In this document: in pieces, positions 24,801-35,347 of the stretch
How positions within the stretch are numbered: position 1 is the stretch's first letter
Layout: the number at the start of each line of letters is the position of its first letter
Assembly: GCF_000801105.2 (NCBI RefSeq)
Contig: NC_079516.1
Location: forward strand, 25,581,043 to 25,645,042
Reading direction: 5' to 3'
DNA length: 64,000 bases
Source of the DNA: Raphanus sativus
Taxonomy: Eukaryota > Streptophyta > Magnoliopsida > Brassicales > Brassicaceae
Program-made: the position numbers and the translations under genes
The notes under the pieces: generated by a model
The model's input: the letters and a program-made list of their open reading frames with translations, nothing else
The model's database searches: none
What the model was told of the DNA's origin: nothing

Positions 24801-27453
24801 ATTTATAATGGCTTATATATATATTTTTAAAATGATAGTCTGGGTTTATAAGGGTTTCTAAATTAGCTTACTTCATTGGCTTTTGAAGTTTCTCTTTCTT
24901 TATCACCTTCGCCCACTTCAGCCTCAGCTTCCAGTTGTTGTTCTTCTTCATCTTGTGCTTGCTCCTATACAAACATATTCATCATTCAATTCCGATAACA
25001 AAATAGAAAAAAAAACTTTATAACACATTATAAATATAATGATTTACCTTATTTCCTCTTCCTCGTTTCTGCCTTTCAACTTGCACAGGCTCCTCCACTT
25101 CTGTATCAGCTTCCATTTGTTCATCTTCTTCGTCCACAACTGTATGCCCCTATTTCAAAAGAGAAAAAAAAAATAAGCAATATCAAATTTATAATGGCTT
25201 ATATATATTTTTTTTAAATGATAGTCTAGGTTTATAAAGGTTTCTAAATTAGCTTACTTCATTGGCTTTTGAAGTTTCTCTTTCTTTATCACCTTCGCCC
25301 ACTTCAGCCTCAGCTTCCAGTTGTTGTTCTTCTTCATCTTGTGCTTGCTCCTATACAAACATATTCATCATTCAATTCCGATAACAAAATAGAAAAAAAA
25401 ACTTTATAACACATTATAAATATAATGATTTACCTTATTTCCTCTTCCTCGTTTCTGCCTTTCAACTTGCACAGGCTCCTCCACTTCTGTATCAGCTTCC
25501 ATTTGGTCATCTTCTTCGTCCACAACTGTATGCCCCTATTTCAAAGAGAAAAAAAAATAAGCAATATCAAATTTATAATGGCTTATATTTTTTTTTTAAA
25601 TGATAGTCTGGGTTTATAAAGGTTTCTAAATTAGCTTACTTCATTGGCTTTTGAAGTTTCTCTTTCTTTATCACCTTCGCCCACTTCAGCCTCAGCTTCC
25701 AGTTGTTGTTCTTCTTCATCTTGTGCTTGCTCCTATAATATAAAAAAAAAACTTAGCAATTTCAAATCTGAGAAACCCTTATAAAACATCAAAAGCGCAA
25801 TAAATTCAGAGTTTTGCTGTACATTAACCTTATATTTTTGCTGAACATCTTTGTCTTCATTTCCTCTTTGTTGACCAATGTCTTCTGCTGTAAGAAAAAC
25901 ATCTACAAAACCTTGTTCCCAATCGCTTTTCCTTAGTTTGTATCCTTGTTCAACAAGTTTTACAACACTGTCCAAGTCCTTATCATCATCATGTGTTGGG
26001 TTAACCAAATGTTTGAAATTCTCACATAATCCTATCACTGTAGTAACCACACCCTGTAAAAAAGATAAAACAACGCTTTATAAGTCTCTGTGATTCTCTT
26101 ATTAATAAATTTATAAACGTTAGTAAAAAACTTACATTGCTTTTCTTCTCCACTTCCAACACTTCGGTTATTGTGGGAGCCCTTGTTGAATCCCAATGTA
26201 GACATAATGGATCTGAGGAAGCGGTTACCTCGCATGGCTTTCCAAAAGCTTTACCAAGAATAGGCACTGATGACATAGCCCACAAATTTTTGGCTAGCAC
26301 AAAACCTCTCACTTCGTAACTATCTCCTGTCCACCAACTTGTATTCAAACGCTTGATACTCTTTGACAAAATTTTGTACGCTAGTTTACCCCAAGGCAAT
26401 CTGGAAAAGGTATCGTAGTTCTTATAACACAGTAACCTTTCCTTTGGGATTAGAGAGCTCGGGTGTCCTGCAAGAATGACCCCTTCTGTGATTATTGCTA
26501 CTCCCATAGACAGCCTTTCAAGCCTTTTCATTGTTCTTGCTCTCTTTTTGAGCAGATCATATAAGTTCCTTACTGTGTACTTATCGCCTTTGCTCAACAT
26601 CCAAAAGTAGGGCTTTTTCTTGTTTGGGAACAGAGGCTCTCTTGGTGTTGTATCTTCCTCACACGCTAGACCTGTAGTCAGATAAAATTCCCTCATGGAA
26701 AACCTCATAAGTTGATCGCAAAACGTGAACCAGAGATCCTTCCCTTTGGTCAATACTCTTCTCTGCATTAGGAAATGAAATAGATTCTCCGAAAACACAA
26801 CGCTACTCCTTCTTGCCAGCTTCACGATGCTTCCTAGGTGTGAGTTCTCTATTTGATCAAACTCTTCCTTTCCCAAGATTTGTGCAACCTCAGAAACGTA
26901 ATCAATGCTCGAATGTTGGATGACCATTTTGGGAATGTCTGGTGGTTCTGTTCCAGCTCCATAAATCCTAGGAGGCAAACTCAAATTTGTGCAAAAGTCA
27001 TTGCTATCTAACTGCAAAACGAGATAAAAATATGGAGTTAACTTTTAGTAATGGTCTAAATATAAACATCTCAACACTGCAAATAATAGACACTACATCT
27101 CAACACTAGAAGTAATAGACACTACTCCTCTATTGCTAAATCGTTCTTCTTTATAAATGCTTATAAATCGTCTAGTTGTAGTTTTAACAATATCCAGAAA
27201 TCCAGATTTATAAGGGATTATAATTATGTAAAAAATGCGAACAAGTGTTTGCTATTCCAAAATCTCAATTTCAACTTGAACTCCAAATCAACCTTATTTG
27301 CCTTTTGGATAAAAGCAAATTTGTAAAAATCAAGGATATTCATCACAGAAACTAGTTTTCTTATATCTAACCATTCCAATTAGAAGTCTAAACCTATAGT
27401 CAATAAATTACAGAGATTAGAAACTTACAAATTGTGAATTTGGAGTCGACATT
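21845..27453 (-). CDS. KAONASHI-type DUF1985-ULP1 protein with apparently dead protease domain (MULE unit 3)
   Basis: Start at 27453 (MSTPNSQF, exon 27430-27453), then DUF1985 in 26136-27011 (KDLWFTFCDQLMRFSMREFY, TGLACEED) and exon 25829-26053. A tandem array of acidic/basic exons (24240-25735) follows, then a coiled stretch (EKLDKLIRMVYDLGKRVE), an acidic exon 23585-23881, linkers repeating TPTFTTP, and an RRSERGQ-containing exon. The last two exons, 22102-22539 and 21845-21994, form a C48 ULP1-like domain (WLGIVVNLEKRSITAF, then SGIYTLKLIECHAM). In active ULP1 the H of HW, a following D, and C in DCG form the triad. Here I read YYW, FNS and EDSG, so all three appear replaced. The domain is at the C-terminus, the usual place for ULPs. 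Middle exon borders are less certain than the two ends. KAONASHI genes are ULP-like genes carried by crucifer MULEs. Confidence 0.83.
24196..25735 (-). repeat. four-copy tandem repeat, about 384-bp unit, two exons per unit
   Basis: The word CTCCTATA recurs at about 24579, 24962, 25349 and 25730. Each unit encodes one exon of type GHTVVEEEDEQMEADTEVEE ending in VERQKRGRGNK and one of type EQAQDEEEQQLEAEAEVGEG ending in RETSKANE. RGRGNK resembles an AT-hook core but lacks the proline. Introns carry TTATAA pairs. Confidence 0.9.
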
Positions 27454-27795
27454 TCCGATGAATAGCTCGTCTGCTTAGGCGATCGTGTGAGAGAGAGAAT
27501 CCGTGTGTTAGCTCGTCGGAGATCTCTCAACGGAACGATGGCGACGACTTTCGATGACGACCACGACGACTCTCGATGACGACGACGACGATGAATCCGG
27601 AGGAGAGAAACGATGGATCTCGACAGAGCGAAGAAGGTAGCGACGGACGAAGAGAGGTGGGTGATATGTTAGAGATAGGGTAGGGTTAATTTAGTCTTTT
27701 TCACACTACTGAAAAGTGTATTTATGAAAATGTCCCCAAAGTAGTGGTAAACTTGAATTGTGGTACTACACAAAGTGTAGTTATAAAATTCCCCC
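27454..27795 (-). promoter_or_regulatory. right terminal region, promoter side of unit 3
   Basis: A GC-rich block with CGACGA repeats (about 27470-27650) lies upstream of the unit 3 start, then the right terminal inverted repeat. It mirrors the left end of the element, giving inward-facing promoters at both ends. Confidence 0.55.
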
Positions 27796-27804
27796 AAAAA
27801 TTTA
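27796..27804. repeat. 9-bp target-site duplication, right copy (AAAAATTTA)
   Basis: Identical to 4386-4394. Confidence 0.85.
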
Positions 27805-28711
27805 TAGGTCGATAAAATTAATATTCAAATGAACAAAAATGAACAAAGAAAATCAAGAAAAACAACACAAATGAAAATAAAATCATTATTAAAAACAAAG
27901 AACTAGACTAATATCAAATAAAAAAAATTCTCTGTAGAAATTATTTTCATAGTATTTTATAAAAACATACACAATCATATATATTATTTTAGAAAATGCT
28001 TTCTAAGAAATGAAATATATGCAAATATATATGATCAATAAACTAATGACAATTAAAACAAAATTTTAGGAAACTCTTAAAATATATGTTAAACTTAGTT
28101 AATTTTATAGATTTTTTAATTTTTTTCAAATCATCAAACTGCACACAAATTCTGGTTTTAGTGATCTTCTTAATATTATCCCAAACTAAATTTAAATTAT
28201 ATATATATATATACTTAAATTAGATATGACAAGTTATGAATAAAATTATTATATAATTTATTTTTAGTTTATATTCTTTTGTTTGAACCAAACCAAATCC
28301 AAATTGAAATAGAACTATACAGAAAAAAAAAACTTAAAAAGTGAAACCAGAGCGAACTACAGGTAGTTATATTTGGTTTTCTAATTAAGAAATTGCATCA
28401 AAACAAAGAAAAAACATTAAAGAAGAAAAATCAAACATACAAAAACTATAACCAACTGGATTGTGTTTTGAATGCTCTCTAGTCTCTTTGTTACAAGCTA
28501 TTCATTTACATTTCAAGTCCAGTAAGTCACTCTAGGAGCAAGAGAGACTCGAATCACCTTGATGTAAAACTAATTTTAGTATACTATTTATATATATAAC
28601 TGTGCATCTACAAGACTACAAAGAATCACACATATATCTCCAAGTTTAATGCTACCTAAAAATGCATATAGGAAAACAATTTGTTGGTCATGTCAACCCT
28701 CTCTGAAGAGA
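27805..28711. other. AT-rich intergenic DNA
   Basis: No coding region or recognisable element. It includes a (TA)n run near 28199-28212. The right part is probably the 3' UTR of the next gene. Confidence 0.5.
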
Positions 28712-30012
28712 TCAGAACGGGACAGTGAATGGCAATGCGTGTAGTTCTGCTTCTGGAAGAAAGTTAGCAGTTGGCCGCCACACCATCGAACTACTTCCAT
28801 TGCTGGTTGTCTGAATGCTAACTTGATGATGATGTCTTTTAGCACCAACCTTCATGAACAACCACAATTCTTGATCTTCAGAGTCGGTGAGCTTGCTCTG
28901 AACCCGATCAGGGGCCCAGTTCTCGATGAGATTCAAGAACCGCACAGCCGTGGAAGGAGGGCATTTGCTGCATAGCTTTGAAGTTCCAACAGTTTCTTGA
29001 TGAGTCTCTTTACCCAGTGGCTTACTGATTCGACTGTCTGATTCTAGAGGAACAGTTTTCTTCTCTTTACTGAGTTTTGTTGTGATTTCTCTCCTTCTCT
29101 TCTCTTGGCAGAGCATTAAAGGGTCTAGTGGAGCTTCATTTGCAGAAGCATGATCAAGGGACTCGCTAGGATCCTCGTTGGTAATCATAACCTCAGCATC
29201 TTGATGTTCATGCTCTTTGCCATGTAACAAGATCCGTATGCTGGCTTCTTCAAACCCAATAATTTGAAGAAAGAGTGTCATCATCACGTGAAGCAAAACA
29301 GACCCAACAACAACAAGTAAACAAACAAACTCACCAGAGCCGTACTGCCTACCATCGAGTAGCAGCGGACTCTTAATATGATCCGGTCTGCTGCTATCAC
29401 AAGAATTCTGAGACGACGTTTGATGCTCAAAATCCACTGTGAGACAGCTCTTCTCCAAGCACTCAAGCTCGTCGCCTGTTACTAATCCGCGGCCATCATC
29501 AACCTTCTTACTAGCATCTTTCCGACGTCTCTTATGATGACGGTGCTTCTTGCTTCGGTGGGCAGACTCATTATCCCTCTCCTTCCTCTTTTTGTCCTTC
29601 TTGTGTTTTCTATCTCTCTTAGCTCCCTCCTTTGCCCCCTGATGTTTTTCAAAACCAATGCAACAACAACAGTTAAGTGTCCGTAACTTTCAAAACCATT
29701 GAGAGGGACAGACACAACAACATACTCTATTGCCATAAGTTTCCTCCACATTGGTTATCTTGGAACTGTTAATCAAAATTTTAAAGTAAGATTTTAATTC
29801 CCATCTAACAACTCATGCTTTCTCTTTTCCAAATCGATTTCGAGACAAGATATTGAAACAGGAAGCTGAGCATTCAGAAACCACATGAACTTAGGACATT
29901 CAGAAACCAAAGGCATGGACTTTTTGATTGCTCAACCAACCTTAACCGATTCGATCAGAGACCCATCACGAATTATGTAGCCAGGTGGTGGGAATGGGTA
30001 ACAACGAGACAT
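28712..30012 (-). CDS. lysine-rich plant protein with SRC(F/Y)PFPPPGY start, unknown function
   Basis: Four exons on the minus strand: 29941-30012, 29726-29758, 29335-29638 and 28712-29247, about 314 residues. The N-terminus MSRCYPFPPPGY and the C-terminus ending LHALPFTVPF after a WRPTANFLPEAEL stretch are hallmarks of a plant-specific family. The middle is strongly basic (KHKKDKKRKERD, SKKHRHHKRRRKD), suggesting nuclear location. The 33-nt second exon uses a CCAAG acceptor and keeps frame; it is the least certain part. I recall the Arabidopsis neighbour of VPS35A as such a protein (At2g17787). No function can be assigned from the sequence. Confidence 0.78.
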
Positions 30013-31156
30013 TCTCTCACAGAGCAAAAGTCAGACCGAAACCCTAGATTGGTTACGAGAGAACCCGCAAGTAATTAGGGACTTTTCTTATTCCGCTACA
30101 GAATTGGAAAACACAATCGTGAGGGACATGATTTTGGGAAAAGAAGAGAAGAACGACGAAGAGGGGTCACGACAATTCCCAGGCTTCGAAGCTCTACGAT
30201 CCACAATCGTTCTGTTATTCTCTTTGCCATGTGTTTTATTTATAGACGCACGGGTTGCGTTATAACGAACAAAAGGTGTATTTTGGGCTGTTGCAGGAAT
30301 ACTAGTTCTGAGACTCAAAAGCAAGCCCATAGAATGTCAGATAGGCCCATACAGGCCTATGATTCGAAAGCGAGACGAACCAGAATTTTTTGGTTTTTTA
30401 ATCAGGTTCGGTTATGTATAGATTGAGAACTGATGAAATTCATTTGGTTGTGGTTTGATTCGATAATTTGTTTAGTTTGTTTTTTTGCCAGATAAAACCT
30501 CCGATCAAACTGGTGTAATTTATACCAAATCATATCTGAAATTGTTAATCAAATCAATTGGACTATTCAAATTCAATTAAAATCACTCGAAACTACAGTA
30601 ACTTAACCGATTTTATTCTAAATTTGAACCATAAACATTGGTTCAATTCAATAATAAATTGTAAAATCGAACCCAGCCGAAATTTTTAATAGTTTAGTTT
30701 GGCAGAAACTTTCCACTACAGATTAACCGAAAATCCAAACATAAAATAAGGCGCAAACACACTATTTCAAACTTCCGACAAACTTAGAGTATCTCCAATT
30801 TACTATACTAAATAAACCTAAACATAAAATATCGATTGAACAGGTGTAGACACACCGTTTCAAACTTCCGACTAACTTAGAGTATCTCCAATCATTACAT
30901 CAAATTTAATGTTGAAATTACACTAAATTAAATATTTTTCTGTTAACTTTTTTTTTTGTTATTTCTAACCATAATATAAGATATTACACCAAAATAATAT
31001 TATATATTTTAATATTTTTAATGTTAATAATTTTTATAATTTTATTATTGAAATTAATAAATAATTATTCTGAGGTTGATTGGTAAGTGCTCTATCTTTA
31101 GACTTTTTGCTTTGATATTTAGGCTCTAGATATATTGCTTGTAGTTGTAGTTTTAA
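30013..31156. other. promoter of the lysine-rich gene and AT-rich spacer
   Basis: A short duplicated segment occurs here: TTTCAAACTTCCGAC followed by ACTTAGAGTATCTCCAAT at about 30766-30799 and again about 95 bases on. The AGTATCTCCAAT words resemble MITE edges but I found no matching second end. Confidence 0.4.
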
Positions 31157-31174
31157 ATTGCTCTGATTTTTTTC
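31157..31174. repeat. LINE target-site duplication, left copy
   Basis: ATTGCTCTGATTTTTTTC matches 33979-33996 (ATTGCTCTGGTTTATTTC) at 16 of 18 positions. Confidence 0.7.
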
Positions 31175-33978
31175 AACATTCGTGGCACATAATCAAGAAG
31201 GAATTATTGGATGGTTGAATCGAAAGGCATAGAATTATCTGTTTTTTCAACATTCGTGGCACATAATCAGGAAGAAATTATTGGACTTAATTGGTAAATG
31301 ACTTCATTACTTCTGGTGAATTGGACATAAGGTTAAATATGACAAACATTTGCCTAATCCCAAAGACGGAGAGGCCAACAAGGATGAAAGAGTTACGGCC
31401 TATCAGTCTGTGTAATGTAGGGTATAAAATCATTTCAAAAATATTATGTCAGAGGTTAAAGGCGTGTCTCCCATCACTTATCTCGGAAACTCAGTCAGCT
31501 TTCGTGTCCGGATGACTGATTTCAGACAATATACTTATTGCCCAGGAAATGTTTCATGGATTGAGAACAAATAAGACGTGCCAAAACAAGTTCATGGCTA
31601 TTAAAACGGATATGAGTAAGTCTTATGATAGAGTGGAATGGATCTTTATCCAAGAGGTACTATCAAAAATGGGGTTTGATCATCATTGGGTTAAATTGAT
31701 AATGGAATGCATCTCTTCGGTTCAATATAAAGTCGTGCTGAATGGTCAGCCGAAAGGACACATTGTTCCACAGAGAGGTCTTCGACAGGGAGATCCACTG
31801 TCACCTTATTTATTTATCTTGTGTACGGAGACATTGATTGCTAATATTAAAAAAGCAGAAAGAGAAAAACAACTGACAGGCGTAAAGGTGGCTAGAGCAT
31901 GTCCATCGATATCTCATCTACTTTTTGCAGATGATAGCCTCTTTTTCTGTAAAGCACAAAAAGAGGAATGTCGGACAATACTCAGAATATTGAAGGAATA
32001 CGAGGTGGTATCAGGGCAGCAAATAAATTTTGATAAGTCTTCCATCCAGTTCGGACACAAGATTGAAGAAGTGGTAAGACATGAATTACTGGATATATTA
32101 GGAATACAAAATCAAGGAGGGGTAGGTTTCTATTTGGGAATACCTGAAAACCTAAGCGGATCAAAAATCCAAGTATTTGAATTTGTTCAAGAACGTCTGA
32201 ACACTAGAGTCAACGGTTGGACCTTTAGATTTTTTTCCAAGGGAGGAAAGGAAGTAATCATAAAATCGGTGGTTACGGCTTTACCGAATCACATCATGGC
32301 CAGTTTCAGTATACCAAAAAACAGTTATCAAGAAACTCACGAGTGCAGTGGCTAAATTTTGGTGGAGTCCAGGAGGATCAACTAGAGGTATGCACTGGCA
32401 ATCATGGGACAAAGTTTGTTTATCTAAGGAAGATGGAGGACTGGGCTTCAAAGACCTTACGGACTTTAATACAGCTATGCTAGGAAAACAATTCTGGAGA
32501 TTAATAGAGAAACCTCAGTCTCTATTTTCTCGGGTTTTCAAAGGGCGATACTTCAGGAATGCATCGCCTTTGGAACCTATAAGATCATATTCGTCATCTT
32601 ATGGATGGCGAAATATTGTTTCTGCTAGATCTCTGGTTAGCAAAAGACTAATCAAAAGGGTGGGATCAGGATCATCCATATCAGTATGGAATGATCCTTG
32701 GCTCCCATCCACCAGCCCGAGACCAACAAATAAAAATAATCACAATCTTTATCCGGATTTAATGGAAGACTCACTCATCAATGAGAATTCGAGAACATGG
32801 AATATTCAAGCAATTCAGAGTCTGGTTGACCCTGAAGATGTAGAGACTATTCTAAGTATCCCACTCAGCAGGACTCTGGTAACGGATCGGGATGGCTGGC
32901 ACTTTACTAATAATGGGAGATACACTGTTAAATTGGGCTACCAGATTGAACGAGTGTATCCTGATAGGGAACGAGTCTTACCCCAGTTAGGCCCATCTAT
33001 CACCCCTTTGAAGGCTTATTGTTGGAAAATACGATGCCCACCAAAAATGAGGCACTTTCTATGGTAAATGTTATTTCGATGCATATCAGTAATGAAGAAC
33101 CTTACAGCAAGAGGAATAAAAGGCGATACTATGTGTACTAGATTTGGAGACCAGGAAGAATCAATTAATCATGTCTTCTTTGAATGTCCACCAGCAGCCC
33201 AAGTTCGGGCCCTCTCGAGGATTCCATCGAATCCAATGACTTTTCCCTGCAACTCATTATTTACAAATATGGATTATTTTTTCTGGAGGGTCCCTCCAGT
33301 AATTGATGATCATCCCTTTGTATGGATATTATGGTATATTTGGAAGACACGAAATAATAAAGTATTTAGCAATCTGGATATTGATCCACGGGAGACACTT
33401 AAGTTAGCCGAAACTGAATTCCGACTTTGGACAGAAGCGCAAGATTCCATTAGCCACTAAGTGGAACCCTCTACTGTTTTAGCGGAACCAAAAATTCCAG
33501 CTATACCAGGTCGATGGTGTTTCTCGGTCGGATCATGGAAAGAAAATGATAGGTTTTCGGGTCAGGGGTGGTACAGTACTCCGGTAGGATTTGAGGGTTT
33601 GATGGGCGCAATGAATACAAGGGTGAGTCTATCTCCCCTACACTCGGAGACTGGGGCTCTTATCTGGTCAATGGAATGTATGAGAAACTTAAGGCAGTTC
33701 AATGTTACGTTTGCAACGGATTGTTCGCAGTTGGTGAAGATGGTTTCGGAACGAGATGAATGGCCAGCCTTTGCAAATTATGTAGAAGACATACGAAGTC
33801 TGAGGAGTAGTTTCAATGCTTCAGAGGTGATCCATGTACCCAGGACGAATAATAAAAAGGCGGATAGTCTAGCACGCAGTGCAAGAAAACAATCATCTTA
33901 CATCGTTCACATGGATGCGGATCCTCCATTTTGGTTCACAGAGTGTATATGAGTCTGTAATGCTGCTGACAAAAAAAA
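31175..33978 (+). mobile_element. 5'-truncated L1-type LINE with poly(A) tail and target-site duplication
   Basis: A non-LTR retrotransposon copy. Its sequence starts within the reverse transcriptase gene and ends with a 9-A tail at 33971-33979. An 18-bp imperfect target duplication flanks it. Near the 5' end a 44-base segment (CAACATTCGTGGCACATAAT) is repeated with a 74-base period at 31174 and 31248. Confidence 0.88.
31283..33952 (+). pseudogene. LINE ORF2: reverse transcriptase, zinc-finger and RNase H regions
   Basis: The frame reads ICLIPKTERPTRMKELRPIS, DMSKSYDRVEW, RGLRQGDPLSPYLFI and FADDSLFF, all standard reverse transcriptase motifs. A CWKIRCPPKMRHFLW linker and a C-rich zinc-finger piece follow, then an RNase H domain (SETGALIWSME, FATDCSQLVK, HVPRTNNKKADSLA). 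It is broken by stops at 31513-31515, 33065-33067 and 33458-33460, and by a one-base shift in the A6 run at 32316-32321. The first RNase H aspartate, expected as DGSW, reads VGSW. So the protein is not functional. Each stop is one C-to-T change from a sense codon (CGA or CAA). Confidence 0.92.
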
Positions 33979-33996
33979 ATTGCTCTGGTTTATTTC
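33979..33996. repeat. LINE target-site duplication, right copy
   Basis: See 31157-31174; it directly follows the poly(A) tail. Confidence 0.7.
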
Positions 33997-34685
33997 TTCA
34001 GATATCCAAAATACGAAATAAAAACTGTAGAAAAATTGATTTTCACAGCTAGTATTATTTCATTTTTCAATTTTTTTTGCTCTAGATTCATTTTTGAAAA
34101 CTAAAGTATGATTGTTTCATAAAATTGCTTTAGAAAGAAAAAATGGTTGTCCAAAGATTCTACATTTACCAATCATCCCCTCTATCACATTTAAATATTT
34201 TGTTTGTTAAAAAAAATTAATTAAATGTTTATAAATTTTATTTACATTTATATTTTCTGTTTAACAATTTTATACCTTTTATGTGCTTATTTCATATAAA
34301 ATGTTATATTAAAAATTACAAACTACTAATTATGAAAAAACATAATAAAATAATATATTTGTTTTAATAAAATTTGTATTAGTTAGTAATACAAGTTAAA
34401 CTATATTATAAAATAAAATAAAAATTTTAGTTTAAAGTTTTGTGAATTTAATAGTATTACATACAATTTTAATTATTTACTATTAAATCTAACTTTACAA
34501 TAATGTAATATTATTAATTGTTCATTACTTATTAAATATAACTTAAATAAAAACTATTATTGATATTTAAAATAAAATTATATTACAAGATAAAGTAAAT
34601 GATAATAATCATCTATTGATCTCTTATTTGAAAATAAAATAAAATATATAAGTTCTATGATGTTTTATTTTTTACAATACAACGA
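33997..34685. other. AT-rich spacer, no gene seen
   Basis: Very AT-rich with no supported open frame or repeat structure. Confidence 0.5.
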
Positions 34686-34694
34686 AAATGATAA

Positions 34695-35338
34695 GGGCAA
34701 TTCTACAAAATAGACCTTTTCAAGTTTTTGTCACAAAAAGAGACCCTAGAAAATAAAATGACCAAAATGTTTTATTTAGTAAAAAAAAGACTTTTATACC
34801 CTAGATATATAAATACAAATAAAAAAATAAAAATAAATTTATGGCAATCCTCCAAAATAGATTTTTTAAAAGTTTTTGTCACAAAAAGAGATACTAGGAA
34901 ATAAAATGACCAAAATTTTTTATTTAATACGAGAAAAAATTCTTATAACCTAGATATATAAATACAAATAAATTTATTAATAAATAAATAAAATAAATTA
35001 TTTTTATAGTGTAAGATTATATGTTTTTAAATTCGAACTTATTATATATTTTTTCGAAATTATTTTTTCAAATTTTCTTTTTGAAATTCGAAAACAATTT
35101 GGAATAGTTTTTAAATTTTTCGTTTTAAAAAATTTAATATTTATTTTTTTGTTTTATAAAATATAAACCTCAATCTCAAATCTCTACCCCTTAACTCTAA
35201 ACCTTAATGTCTTGATTAATTGACCTAGTGGGTATAAGTGTATGTTTAACTTTTTAATGAAACATTTTAGTCATTTTTATCCTTAGAGTCTATATTTTTT
35301 ACAACAAACTTTTTAGGTGTTATCCTAAGGTATTTCTC
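34695..35338. mobile_element. small non-autonomous MULE, 644 bp
   Basis: It is flanked by a perfect 9-bp direct repeat AAATGATAA (34686-34694 and 35339-35347). Left terminus GGGCAATTCTACAAAATAG, and the right terminus read inward GAGAAATACCTTAGGATAAC. Both ends then continue with similar AAAATGACYAAAATG words in inverted orientation. The left terminal sequence is partly repeated at about 34843-34960, a subterminal duplication. No coding region. Confidence 0.85.
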
Positions 35339-35347
35339 AAATGATAA

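Larger units (their letters stand above)
4395..27795. mobile_element. giant autonomous-type MULE (VANDAL/KAONASHI-like), 23.4 kb
   Basis: The element is bounded by a perfect 9-bp direct repeat (AAAAATTTA). Its ends are related in inverted orientation. The left end begins GGGAAATTGCC and the right end, read inward, begins GGGGGAATTTTATAAC; both then run through a TACCAC word into AAGTTTACC within about 60 bases. The TIRs are short and divergent, as in VANDAL-type elements. Inside are a MuDR transposase on the plus strand at the left end and minus-strand genes carrying DUF1985, Agenet, BAG, AT-hook and ULP1 domains. The outermost genes both start in GC-rich blocks near the termini (about 4550-4760 and 27470-27650) and are transcribed inward. 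KAONASHI MULEs, which carry ULP-like genes, are the closest described type I know. 23.4 kb is very long for a MULE. Confidence 0.88.
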
